This document shows, piece after piece, positions 26,280 through 34,971 of a stretch of 62,535 bases of DNA; position 1 is the stretch's first letter, and every line of letters starts with the position of its first letter. The notes beneath the pieces were generated by a model. The model did not search any database. It saw only the letters and a list, made by a program, of their open reading frames with translations, and had not been told where the DNA came from. The stretch is from CAZJAH01 sp964544155 (GTDB taxonomy: Bacteria > Bacteroidota > Ignavibacteria > Kapaibacteriales > UBA2268), in the NCBI GenBank assembly GCA_964544155.1, contig CAZJAH010000015.1:1-62535 (forward strand). Direction: 5' to 3'. Both the position numbers and the translations under genes were made by a program.

Positions 26280-27443
26280 ATGCGCAGTATTACATTTTAT
26301 ATAGTATTCGGAATCATCATAGCAATTTACGCCCTTATCAACTTTTATATTTATAAAAGGGCGGTACAGTCCATCCCTCAATCATGGAATATCACGGCGT
26401 GGTTCACCGCGGCGTTTATTTTGATTGCCGCATCCTACCTTTCAGGCAGGCTGCTGGAGAAGTTATGGCTATCGCCCGTCAGTGATGCCCTGGTATGGAT
26501 AGGCTCCATCTGGCTTGGGATGATAGTGTATTTCCTGATTGCGATTGCCATTATTGATTTGATCCGCGCAGTGAACCACTTCGCTCCTTTTTTCCCGCAA
26601 TCATTTTATGCTGATTACGGAAAAACCAAGCTAATTACCGGAATTAGCGTAACCGCCCTCGTTATGATCATTACCACTGCTTCTTTTATTAACGCGCATA
26701 CTCCCGCCATACGCGAAATAACTCTGGAAATAGATAAAAAATCAAATGGCCATGACAGCCTAATCGTAGCAATAGTTTCTGATATTCATCTCGGTACAAC
26801 ATTCACCAAGAGCAGGTTAGAGGATATGGTGGCACGTATAAACAGTCTCGAACCGGATCTGATACTCCTAGCCGGCGATATCGTTGACGAAGACTTAGAG
26901 CCTGTAATAAGAAATGGGCTTGGGGAATCTCTTAAAAAGCTCAAAGCACGCTACGGCAATTATGCAGTTACAGGCAACCACGAATACATAGGAGGAGTCG
27001 AAAAAGCCGTTGAATTTCTCACCGGCCATGGTATCAGGTTTTTAAGGGATAGTTCGGTACTTATCAATAACAGCTTTTACATTGTTGGCCGGGAGGACCG
27101 CAGCATAAGATCATTTACAAAGAAAAACCGCAAAGATTTTAAAGAACTCTTTAACGGAATTGACCTGAACCTGCCCGTTATAATGATGGACCACCAGCCC
27201 CATGAATTGGATATGGCTGCCGGTTCAGGAGCCGACTTACAGATCTCCGGCCATACGCACCATGGCCAGCTCTTCCCTTTTAATTTCATAACAAAATTAG
27301 TTTACCGCATAAGCTGGGGGCATACAGTAATCGGTAATACCCATTTCTATGTTTCCTCAGGATTCGGAACCTGGGGCCCACCGCTACGCTCCGGCAACAC
27401 CCCGGAAATAGTTAATATGAAACTGAAATTCACCGGTAATTGA
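26280..27443 (+). CDS. Membrane-anchored metallophosphoesterase (YkuE-like)
   Basis: This 387-residue protein has about four N-terminal transmembrane helices (residues 1-150) and a calcineurin-like phosphoesterase domain. The metal-binding motifs appear in order as SDIHLG, LLAGDIVDE, VTGNHEYIGG, MDHQPHEL and SGHTHHGQLF. Members of this group hydrolyse phosphoesters of membrane lipids such as UDP-diacylglucosamine-like substrates, although activity toward other substrates cannot be excluded. The active site should face the periplasm or the membrane surface, depending on topology. The gene lies 69 nt downstream of dus on the same strand and may be cotranscribed with it. Confidence 0.9.
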   Translation: MRSITFYIVFGIIIAIYALINFYIYKRAVQSIPQSWNITAWFTAAFILIAASYLSGRLLEKLWLSPVSDALVWIGSIWLGMIVYFLIAIAIIDLIRAVNHFAPFFPQSFYADYGKTKLITGISVTALVMIITTASFINAHTPAIREITLEIDKKSNGHDSLIVAIVSDIHLGTTFTKSRLEDMVARINSLEPDLILLAGDIVDEDLEPVIRNGLGESLKKLKARYGNYAVTGNHEYIGGVEKAVEFLTGHGIRFLRDSSVLINNSFYIVGREDRSIRSFTKKNRKDFKELFNGIDLNLPVIMMDHQPHELDMAAGSGADLQISGHTHHGQLFPFNFITKLVYRISWGHTVIGNTHFYVSSGFGTWGPPLRSGNTPEIVNMKLKFTGN

Positions 27444-27566
27444 TCGCACCCCGCCTGTGCCATCTGTTTATTAAAACATGATCTTTCGTCACTAATACGC
27501 CGGCAACACTTCGCAGAGCCTGTTCCGGACCTTACCGGAGAACAAAAGCAGTTCATTTCACATACA

Positions 27567-28424
27567 TCACTGCCGGCTCATTTCCATTGCGGCGCGAATG
27601 CCGTCGCCAGCGGCGATGGCTGCCTGCCTGTATAATCCGTTAGCCGCATCTCCAATGATCATAATATCTTCTTTGGGATATGTGCCTGAGATATTCTCAA
27701 TCAAAGCCGTATTCGCCCGCCTGCCAATGGCATAACCCAGATAATCAGCTTTAATTTGAAAACCGCCCCCTGGAGATACGCAATTCATAAATATTTTACC
27801 GGACTTCATTTCGCAGCTATTTAACTGTGTCCCGGTATAACAGGAAATCATTGGGCTGATTGCGGCCCTGTCATAAAGAAGCTTAAGGCAGCGGGTTTTC
27901 GCGCTCCGATTGAGTATATGGACTTCATTATACCCACGGGCGAGATTAAGGGCATAGTCAAAAGCAGCATCTCCCCCGCCCACAATGGCAATCTGCCTGC
28001 CCGATACGGGCAGGATGTCCGCTACATCACGGAATATCTTCTCCTGCGGAATTTCTTCGGAATAGCTTACCGGCACGGGTAAAGTACCGCAGGCAAAGAT
28101 GATCTTGTTAGCGCTAATTTCGCTGTTATTTCCAGTTAAATAAAAAGTGCCGTCATATTTGATAGAAAGAACTTCATCATAATGAATATCTATATCAAAT
28201 TTATCGAGGTGCTTTTCCATAAGTCCGCAAAGAGCTACCCCCGACAGGCCTTTGAATATTCCGGGGTAATTTTCTACAAGATTGGCGTTACGGAGCATTC
28301 CGCCAGGTTTGTTTTTTTCTATTAAAAGAAAATCATTGCCCTGCCTTTTGAGCTGAATGGCGGCGGCTATACCGGCAGGCCCTGATCCTATTACTGCGAT
28401 TTCAGCATACTTCTTATTCATCAT
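27567..28424 (-). CDS. FAD/NAD(P)-dependent oxidoreductase, thioredoxin-reductase-like, no CxxC
   Basis: The 285-residue flavoprotein has the FAD-binding GSGPAGIAAAIQLKRQG at the N terminus, the NAD(P)-binding GGGDAAFDYALNLARG in the middle, and the FAD-contacting GDAANGLYRQAAIAAGDG at the C terminus. This is the thioredoxin reductase fold, but no CxxC redox pair is found between the NAD(P) motifs. It therefore probably transfers electrons to a ferredoxin-type or other partner rather than reducing thioredoxin through a disulfide. Its start overlaps the 3' end of the cysteine-hydrolase gene by 11 nt, a strong sign of coupled translation and linked function. Confidence 0.85.
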   Translation of the reverse strand: MMNKKYAEIAVIGSGPAGIAAAIQLKRQGNDFLLIEKNKPGGMLRNANLVENYPGIFKGLSGVALCGLMEKHLDKFDIDIHYDEVLSIKYDGTFYLTGNNSEISANKIIFACGTLPVPVSYSEEIPQEKIFRDVADILPVSGRQIAIVGGGDAAFDYALNLARGYNEVHILNRSAKTRCLKLLYDRAAISPMISCYTGTQLNSCEMKSGKIFMNCVSPGGGFQIKADYLGYAIGRRANTALIENISGTYPKEDIMIIGDAANGLYRQAAIAAGDGIRAAMEMSRQ

Positions 28425-29058
28425 TCATCAACTCTCTGCTCATCACTATATGAGCGAAACCGTGTGCAAGGTTCCTGAATGTTGACTGGTGTAGCTCTAA
28501 GTTAATTGTAGCGGTAGTATCAGCGGGAAAGATGCAGTTGAATCCCCTGCAAAAAGCCGACCGCAAAGTTGTTTCGCAGCAAAGATTGGTCATCACTCCG
28601 GTAAAAATCAGAGTGTCAATATTTATATTTTTAAGATAATCTTCAAGTTCAGTTTCATAAAAAGCGTCGTATTGGGATTTTTCAATAATCTTGTGGTTTC
28701 CGGTATGTACTCGCTCATCGATGTTGATCAAAGGATGATTGGCGTACATTCTTTCCTGCCACCAAATGCCCATCATGCCGGCGTTATCATCGCTGTTTAC
28801 ATGCTTTGTAAAAATAACCGGATATCCGTCTTTTTCAAAATAATCGGTTAGCTTATTTATTCGGGGTATGACAGCTTCAGCGGAAGGCACCCAGGCGTGT
28901 GATTTTTCTGAAATAAAATAATCCTGCATATCCAGCACCAAAAGAGCAGGATTATTCATGGGAATTTCCCTGACTCTACGGCCGCAGTTATTTATAATTT
29001 CGCGGGCGGTATTCTCAATACCTTTATGCTTATAATAATTGGTTTTTATAAGTTTCAT
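28414..29058 (-). CDS. Cysteine hydrolase of the isochorismatase family
   Basis: The 214-residue protein shows the isochorismatase-like fold with its catalytic triad: Asp in ALLVLDMQDYF, Lys in FTKHVNSDD and Cys in TGVMTNLCCETTLRSAF. Related enzymes hydrolyse isochorismate, nicotinamide, N-carbamoyl amino acids or biuret, and the sequence does not identify the substrate. The annotated start gives about 33 residues before the domain, including NCGRRVREIPMNN. A later start at the Met in that stretch would give the usual 180 residues. The gene heads an overlapping pair with the FAD oxidoreductase and diverges from cydA. Confidence 0.85.
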   Translation of the reverse strand: MKLIKTNYYKHKGIENTAREIINNCGRRVREIPMNNPALLVLDMQDYFISEKSHAWVPSAEAVIPRINKLTDYFEKDGYPVIFTKHVNSDDNAGMMGIWWQERMYANHPLINIDERVHTGNHKIIEKSQYDAFYETELEDYLKNINIDTLIFTGVMTNLCCETTLRSAFCRGFNCIFPADTTATINLELHQSTFRNLAHGFAHIVMSRELMNDE

Positions 29059-29190
29059 TATTATAAAATATAATCTCCATTATTTTATGATCTGATCATC
29101 GGAATTCTTATTATCAAATGTAAATAATTAAGAGTGATTAAACTATTGATTTTTTTTATTCATTAATATGACTGTTAGGCAATTTTTTCC

Positions 29191-29198
29191 TATTTTTG
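29191..29198 (+). promoter_or_regulatory. Candidate -7 box of cydAB
   Basis: TATTTTTG fits the TAnnTTTG -7 consensus and sits 55 nt before the chosen cydA start. No convincing -33 TTTG was seen at the expected position. Confidence 0.35.
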
Positions 29199-29252
29199 AG
29201 GAAACATAGCAACGAGTGTCTATTACAGCAAATATATCATAAAGGAGTCCCA

Positions 29253-30626
29253 ATGGATGTAGAAATATTATCCCGGCTTCAATTCGCTATAACTATCGGT
29301 TTCCATTATATTTACCCGCCATTGAGCATCGGGCTCGGCGTGATCCTCGTTATGATGGAAGGCATGTACATTAAAACCAGGAACCCGCTTTTTGAAAAAA
29401 TGACAAAATTCTGGGTAAAGATATTTGCTTTAACTTTCGGCTTAGGTGTAGCTTCAGGAATTGTAATGGAATTCCAGTTCGGTACAAACTGGGCGACATA
29501 CTCACGCTTTGTAGGTGACGTATTCGGCAGCGCTCTGGCAGCTGAAGGTATTTTTGCATTCTTCCTGGAGTCCGGTTTCCTTGCCATTCTTGTTTTTGGC
29601 TGGGATAAAGTAAGTTCCGGCGTTCATTTTCTTGCAACCATACTTGTAGCTGCAGGCGCACATTTTAGCGCGGTATGGATTATCGTGGCTAACTCCTGGA
29701 TGCAAACTCCTGCCGGCCATCACATAGTAGGCGAAGGTACCATGGCACGCGCCGAAATCGTGGACTTCTGGGAAATGGTATTCAATCCTTCAACCGTTGA
29801 ACGGCTTACACATACTGTATCTGGCGCCTGGCTCGCGGGGGCATTCCTAGTATTAAGCGTGGCAGCTTATTATTTGATTAAAAAGAAGCATGTTGATTTT
29901 GCCAAAAATTCGATCAAAATTGCTTTGGTGCTGGCTGTATTCGCTTCCTTATTTCAGCTTTTCACCGGGCATCAGAGCGCGCACATGATTACCGAGCACC
30001 AGCCGGCTAAGCTTGCCGCCCTTGAAGGCCATTATAAAACCGGCCCGGCTGATATGTACCTGGTGGGCTGGGTTGATGAAAAGAATGAGGAAGTTTACGG
30101 CATTAAAATACCCGGCATGCTTTCCTGGCTGGTTAACTGGGACACAAAATCTGAAGTCATGGGGCTGGACGCTTTTAAGCAGGGGGACAGGCCGCCTGTT
30201 AACATTGTATTCCAGGCATATCATATCATGGTAGGTATCGGAATGCTGCTTATACTGATATCTCTTATCGGCATATTCTACTGGTGGCGCGGTAACCTTG
30301 AAAAACAGAAGTGGTTCCTTATGCTGCTGGTGCCCTCTGTACTGCTGCCGCAGATCGCTAATCAGCTGGGCTGGATTGTCGCCGAAGTAGGCAGGCAGCC
30401 CTGGATTGTATATAATATACTTAGAACCAAAGACGCCTTAAGTAAGTCGGTAGACGCCGGCCAGGTAGGATTTTCGATCACAATTTTCTCTCTGATATAT
30501 ATTCTGTTATTTGTACTTTTCCTTTTCCTTTTAGATGGTAAGATCAAAGCAGGCCCTGAAAAGGTTGAAGAATTATCGACAGAATATGAAAAACAAAAAG
30601 AGATTTTTAACAGAGGAAAATCCTGA
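29253..30626 (+). CDS. cydA: Cytochrome bd quinol oxidase subunit I
   Basis: The 457-residue subunit has about nine transmembrane helices and holds the hemes and quinol site of the high-affinity terminal oxidase. Key features are FHYIYPPLSIGLG with the N-terminal heme-ligand histidine (His18), the Q-loop region with HMITEHQPAKLAALEGHYKT, and GWIVAEVGRQPWIVYNILRT near the end. I start at ATG 29253 because AAAGGAG lies at 29241-29247; the open frame extends 19 codons further upstream but that part has no family similarity. cydB follows 41 nt downstream. The oxidase indicates respiration under low oxygen or nitrosative stress. Confidence 0.96.
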   Translation: MDVEILSRLQFAITIGFHYIYPPLSIGLGVILVMMEGMYIKTRNPLFEKMTKFWVKIFALTFGLGVASGIVMEFQFGTNWATYSRFVGDVFGSALAAEGIFAFFLESGFLAILVFGWDKVSSGVHFLATILVAAGAHFSAVWIIVANSWMQTPAGHHIVGEGTMARAEIVDFWEMVFNPSTVERLTHTVSGAWLAGAFLVLSVAAYYLIKKKHVDFAKNSIKIALVLAVFASLFQLFTGHQSAHMITEHQPAKLAALEGHYKTGPADMYLVGWVDEKNEEVYGIKIPGMLSWLVNWDTKSEVMGLDAFKQGDRPPVNIVFQAYHIMVGIGMLLILISLIGIFYWWRGNLEKQKWFLMLLVPSVLLPQIANQLGWIVAEVGRQPWIVYNILRTKDALSKSVDAGQVGFSITIFSLIYILLFVLFLFLLDGKIKAGPEKVEELSTEYEKQKEIFNRGKS

Positions 30627-30667
30627 CCTTTATCAGAGAAATTATTATTAAAATACAGGAGTAAAAA

Positions 30668-31696
30668 ATGTATTCCGGAATTGATCTGAATATAGCCTGG
30701 TTCATACTTATAGGAATTTTGCTGACGGGTTATGCTATACTCGACGGATTTGACCTCGGCATAGGCGCCTTATACCTCGGGGTCAAAGACGACACCGAAA
30801 GAAGGCTGATGCTGAATTCCATCGGCCCAGTCTGGGACGGAAACGAAGTGTGGCTGGTAACCGGCGGCGGCGCTCTCTTCGCGGCATTCCCACATGTTTA
30901 TGCGACTGTCTTCTCGGGCTTTTATGTAGCGCTAATGCTGCTTTTATTTGTGATAATATTCAGGGCTGTCGCGATTGAATTCCGCAGCAAGAAGGAATCC
31001 AAAAAGTGGCGCCAGAGCTGGGATATAGCCTTCAGCACGTCGTCTATAGTTATCGCCCTGCTTATGGGTACTGCTTTGGGCAATATAATAGTAGGCATTC
31101 CTCTTGACAGCGAGTATGAAGCGAATATATCCCTGTTGGAAATGTTGAAGCCGTATCCTCTGCTGGTGGGAATAACCACGGTCGCCCTCTTTATGATGCA
31201 CGGAGCCATATACGGAGTGCTTAAGACAGAAGGCGCCCTGCATGATAAGCTCAGAAGCTGGGTGAATAATACAATTATTTTCTTTGTGATATGCTATGTT
31301 ACCACAACAATGGTAACCCTGATTTTCGTGCCTCATATGCTCGATAATATCAAAGCTAATCCCTGGCTTTTCGGGGTAGCTTTTATTAATATGCTTGCTA
31401 TTGCGAATATTCCCCGCGAAATACATCACGGCAGGGATTTCAGGGCGTTTCTTTCTTCGGCGGTTAGCATTCTGGCTCTGTTCTCTCTGTTTGCTATCGG
31501 TATGTTCCCGACTATAGTTCCGTCGGCTCCCAATCCTGAGTTCAGCCTGAATATTTATAACGCGGCATCATCAAGGAAAACTCTTGAGATCATGTTTACA
31601 ATGACTCTGATAGGTATGCCTATGGTTATTGCCTATACTACCGCTGTTTACTGGATATTCAGAGGAAAAGTTAAGCTGGAATCCCATAGCTATTAA
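30668..31696 (+). CDS. cydB: Cytochrome bd quinol oxidase subunit II
   Basis: This 342-residue membrane subunit begins with YSGIDLNIAWFILIGILLTG and ILDGFDLGIGALYLG. It carries SIGPVWDGNEVWLVTGGGALFAAFP, the most conserved block of CydB, and has about eight further transmembrane helices. CydB pairs with CydA to form the bd oxidase core. CAGGAG precedes the start. No CydX- or CydY-like small gene lies between the stop and the terminator at 31723, and no cydDC transporter is in the window. Confidence 0.96.
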   Translation: MYSGIDLNIAWFILIGILLTGYAILDGFDLGIGALYLGVKDDTERRLMLNSIGPVWDGNEVWLVTGGGALFAAFPHVYATVFSGFYVALMLLLFVIIFRAVAIEFRSKKESKKWRQSWDIAFSTSSIVIALLMGTALGNIIVGIPLDSEYEANISLLEMLKPYPLLVGITTVALFMMHGAIYGVLKTEGALHDKLRSWVNNTIIFFVICYVTTTMVTLIFVPHMLDNIKANPWLFGVAFINMLAIANIPREIHHGRDFRAFLSSAVSILALFSLFAIGMFPTIVPSAPNPEFSLNIYNAASSRKTLEIMFTMTLIGMPMVIAYTTAVYWIFRGKVKLESHSY

Positions 31697-31722
31697 TAAA
31701 ATCTCAAAATGAATTTAAACAC

Positions 31723-31752
31723 AGGCTGTGTCTATGAAGGCACAGCCTTTTT
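31723..31752. terminator. Bidirectional terminator after cydB
   Basis: AGGCTGTG (31723-31730) pairs with CACAGCCT (31741-31748), with a 10-nt loop followed by T on the plus strand. It lies between convergent cydB and the DUF255 gene and can serve both. Confidence 0.75.
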
Positions 31753-31773
31753 AAATTAATTATGACAGAACAA

Positions 31774-33870
31774 TCATAGGCTCGATAGCAATTCTGCCGG
31801 ATCGGTCAATGGCGCCGAGCATGCGAAATTAGTGCAAATGTAAACTGTCGGTTTGCCGTCGATCTGCTTCTGCTCTTTAGTGAAGGGCGCCAGTTCAGTG
31901 ATCTTTGAATCATCATCAGGCTTATTGATAACAACTGTTCCGGGCAGATAATTTGAATTAATTATATCAAGCATTTTCCGCAGGGTTTCATCATCCGGAT
32001 TGCCGCAAAGGACAATTTCCCTCGAACTGCCGAAAGCAAACTCCAGCCCTGCCAGGAAGAAAGTAAAAGCGCCAGGTGCCTGTAGTATGGTTCCGGAGAA
32101 GTATTTAACCTGCTCTTCAGCAAGCTTCAGGTATTTGCCTCCGCCTGTGAGCAAATGCAGCATCCTGAGATTATACTGCATAAATGAATTGCCCGATGGT
32201 ATGGCGCTGTCATATAGCTCTTTTCTTCTGGAAATAAGCCTTTCGGCTTCTGTGGAAGTAAAATAAAATCCGCCTTTTTCATCATCCCAGAAGAGCCTGA
32301 GAGCTTCATCAGTCAGGCTTATTGCTTTTTCGAGATGATCAGCATCAAATGTAGCCATATAAAGCTCAATCATACCGCGTATTAGAAAAGCGTAGTCATC
32401 AATCATCGCGTTAATACCGGCTTCGCCCCCGCGGTATCTGTGCAGTAATTGTCCGTTCTGATAAAGTTCTTGAAGAATGAAGGACGCAGCCTGTTCCGCT
32501 GCTTCGGTAAAATCTGTTCTGCCGAAAATTCTACCGGCGAAAGCCATGGCAGTTATCATCAGGCCGTTCCAGTCGGTCATTATCTTATCGTCAAGGTGCG
32601 GACGGTTTCTTTTTTCCCTGTGTTCATAAAGTTTCTTACGGATAGTTTCCAATTTTGCAAGAATTTCATCCTTTGTGGCATTTTCCTCAGCGGCAATTTC
32701 ATTAATTGATAAATTCCTGAAAACGATGTTCCCGTTCTCCGGCATGTGCCCCATGGGATCATTAAAATTACCGTTTTCATTTATATTAAAATACTCGCGA
32801 AAAAAACCAGCATCATTTCCTAGTATTTCGTTAATTTCATTATCTTGCCAAATATAGAATTTACCTTCAATACCGTCGCTGTCCGCATCTTCAGCTGAAT
32901 AGAAGCCTCCGCTTTCGTCGCGCATATCCCTGAGCACATAGTTAATAACTTCCTCAGCGGTTCTTTTAAGGCTGTCATCCCCGGTAATAAGATAAGCCTC
33001 GGCGTACGCAAGCGCTATCATTGCCTGGTCGTACAGCATTTTCTCAAAATGCGGAACCCGCCAGAACTGATCTGTAGAATACCGGTGGAAGCCGTACCCG
33101 ATATGATCGTAAATACCCCCGCGCTGCATGGCTCTTAGTGAGCCTGCCGCCATTTCTATGGCTGTATCATTGCCTGTCCTTTTGCCAAACCTGAGCAGGA
33201 AAAGCAGATTATGCGGAACCGGGAATTTCGGAGCGCCATGGAATCCGCCGTATTGCTTGTCGAATGATTGTAAAAGAGCGCTATACGCGCGTTCGGAAAT
33301 GTTTTGGTTTATATCGCCTACGGGAGCCTGTAGATGTGCTTTATCCAGGCTTTGTGAAATTTCTGCTGCCGAACGCAATATCTCCTTATTCTTATCCTTC
33401 CAGGCTTCAGCGGCTTTTGGAATAAGCTCAAGCATACCGGCCCTGCCTGTCACGGTTTCTTTTGGGAAATATGTGCCTGCAAAAAAGGGCTCCTTATCCG
33501 GAGTAAGCAGTACGGTCAATGGCCAGCCGCCGCCGCCTGTGAGCATCTGGCAGACTGTCATGTAAATAGAATCGATATCGGGGCGCTCCTCGCGATCCAC
33601 TTTAATGCTGATGAAGTATTTATTCATCAGATCAGCGACTTCATTATCTTCGAATGATTCTTTTTCCATAACATGGCACCAGTGGCATGTGGAGTAACCA
33701 ATCGAAAGGAAAACCGGTTTGTTTTCTTCCTTTGCTCTAAGGAAGGCTTCGTCCCCCCATGGATACCAGTTTACCGGATTATAGGCATGCTGCAGTAAAT
33801 AGGGGCTTTTCTCATTGATCAGCTTATTCGCTCGGTCTTTATCCATTTCTCTGTCCGGAAAATAATTCAT
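31774..33870 (-). CDS. Thioredoxin-fold DUF255 (YyaL/SSP411-like) protein
   Basis: The 698-residue cytoplasmic protein has an N-terminal DUF255 thioredoxin-like domain with SPYLLQHAYNPVNWYPWG and the redox pair CHWC in STCHWCHVMEKESFED. A long (alpha/alpha)6-barrel resembling glycan epimerases and glycosidases follows, with the family stretch FHRYSTDQFWRVPHFEKMLY. Homologs are nearly universal (YyaL, SPATA20), but the reaction is not established. The conserved CxxC is intact. An alternative start at the inner Met (33846) would shorten it by eight residues. It is transcribed alone, convergent with cydB. Confidence 0.9.
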   Translation of the reverse strand: MNYFPDREMDKDRANKLINEKSPYLLQHAYNPVNWYPWGDEAFLRAKEENKPVFLSIGYSTCHWCHVMEKESFEDNEVADLMNKYFISIKVDREERPDIDSIYMTVCQMLTGGGGWPLTVLLTPDKEPFFAGTYFPKETVTGRAGMLELIPKAAEAWKDKNKEILRSAAEISQSLDKAHLQAPVGDINQNISERAYSALLQSFDKQYGGFHGAPKFPVPHNLLFLLRFGKRTGNDTAIEMAAGSLRAMQRGGIYDHIGYGFHRYSTDQFWRVPHFEKMLYDQAMIALAYAEAYLITGDDSLKRTAEEVINYVLRDMRDESGGFYSAEDADSDGIEGKFYIWQDNEINEILGNDAGFFREYFNINENGNFNDPMGHMPENGNIVFRNLSINEIAAEENATKDEILAKLETIRKKLYEHREKRNRPHLDDKIMTDWNGLMITAMAFAGRIFGRTDFTEAAEQAASFILQELYQNGQLLHRYRGGEAGINAMIDDYAFLIRGMIELYMATFDADHLEKAISLTDEALRLFWDDEKGGFYFTSTEAERLISRRKELYDSAIPSGNSFMQYNLRMLHLLTGGGKYLKLAEEQVKYFSGTILQAPGAFTFFLAGLEFAFGSSREIVLCGNPDDETLRKMLDIINSNYLPGTVVINKPDDDSKITELAPFTKEQKQIDGKPTVYICTNFACSAPLTDPAELLSSL

Positions 33871-33990
33871 AATAATATATTTTACTTTGATAACGATTTT
33901 ACTTCATTAAAATTTAGCTTTGGTGAAATAATGAAAGCTGTAATTCCTCTTAAAAAAAGATATATAGATTAATAAACTTTCATAAAATTT

Positions 33991-34644
33991 ATGCAGAAAT
34001 CCGGTACTATAGAAGGCTTTAATAGAGTATACGCTATCGATGAAATGTATTACGGCTGGGAGGTTTCTCCCTATTTAAAATATGCAGTAAAAGAGCTGGA
34101 GCTTGAAAACGCGAAAGCTCTTGACCTTGGCTGCGGCGAAGGGCGCAACGCCATATACCTTGCCCGTATGGGAGTTGAAGTAAAAGCAATAGATGCGGCA
34201 GTTAACGGTGTTAAAAAACTCGATAAAATTGCCTGTGATAAAGGCCTTGATATTGAGGCAATTGCAGCCGACCTAAGAAATTACGATTTTACTGGTGAGA
34301 AATACGATATCATCGTGGCTTCAACCATATTGGGCCATCTGGAGAAAGAAACAAGGGAGCGAGTGACTGCTGATATTAAAAAATCACTCAAACCAGGAGG
34401 CATTTTGTTTGCCACTGTATTCACCGTTGACGACCCCGGATATAGCGACCTTAAAGACAATATAAGCAGCGAAACTTCTTTCGGGGTCAGGCATTATTAC
34501 AAATATGCTGAATTAAAAGAGAAATTCAGTGGATTAAGAATTAAAAAATATATTGAAACCAAAGAACTGGATACTAACCATGGCGATCCTCATTATCACG
34601 GATACGCGATGCTGATTGGAGAAAAGCCTAAATCTAATGAATAA
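33991..34644 (+). CDS. TehB-like class I methyltransferase
   Basis: The 217-residue protein has motif I as LDLGCGEGRNAIYLARMG, an acidic residue in VKAIDA and the motif-II region YDIIVASTILGHLEKETR, then a post-motif KPGGILFATVFT. These are hallmarks of the TehB/Tam-type family, which methylates small molecules or oxyanions such as tellurite. The substrate is not predictable. The gene is divergent from the DUF255 gene with 120 nt between the starts and has no downstream partner on the strand for 327 nt. Confidence 0.85.
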   Translation: MQKSGTIEGFNRVYAIDEMYYGWEVSPYLKYAVKELELENAKALDLGCGEGRNAIYLARMGVEVKAIDAAVNGVKKLDKIACDKGLDIEAIAADLRNYDFTGEKYDIIVASTILGHLEKETRERVTADIKKSLKPGGILFATVFTVDDPGYSDLKDNISSETSFGVRHYYKYAELKEKFSGLRIKKYIETKELDTNHGDPHYHGYAMLIGEKPKSNE

Positions 34645-34971
34645 TTATTATTTTAAAGAAGAATTAAAAAAATGATCATTTAAATACATTTTTACTTGCT
34701 GTTTTTACTTCTTACGGTGCGTAGAGCCGTCACATACATGAGTAGGCCGCTCTGAGGATACCCTCCGTATTATCCGTTATATCCAAACGAAAATTAATAA
34801 AACAAAAAATTTCACAGGCGGACATTTCTTCTTGAAGTAATGATTGTCACTTCGGCAATTATTCAATCAGTTCGACGTTTTGTACTGATATTATTAACAG
34901 CAATGCAATGCTTGTATACGGTATTTCATTGTATATGGGGATTTTAAAATTTTTTATTAAAAGAAATCAAT
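34645..34971. other. Intergenic region, nothing recognised
   Basis: These 327 nt separate the methyltransferase from the GH57 gene, both on the plus strand. I found no open frame of protein character, no hairpin with a T tract and no promoter match I would defend. The last 100 nt are AT-rich and presumably contain the GH57 promoter. Confidence 0.5.

Noticed and set aside
27500..27545. Hairpin-like sequence between the phosphoesterase and flavoprotein genes
   Set aside because: The stem is imperfect and has no T tract, so it is not called a terminator.
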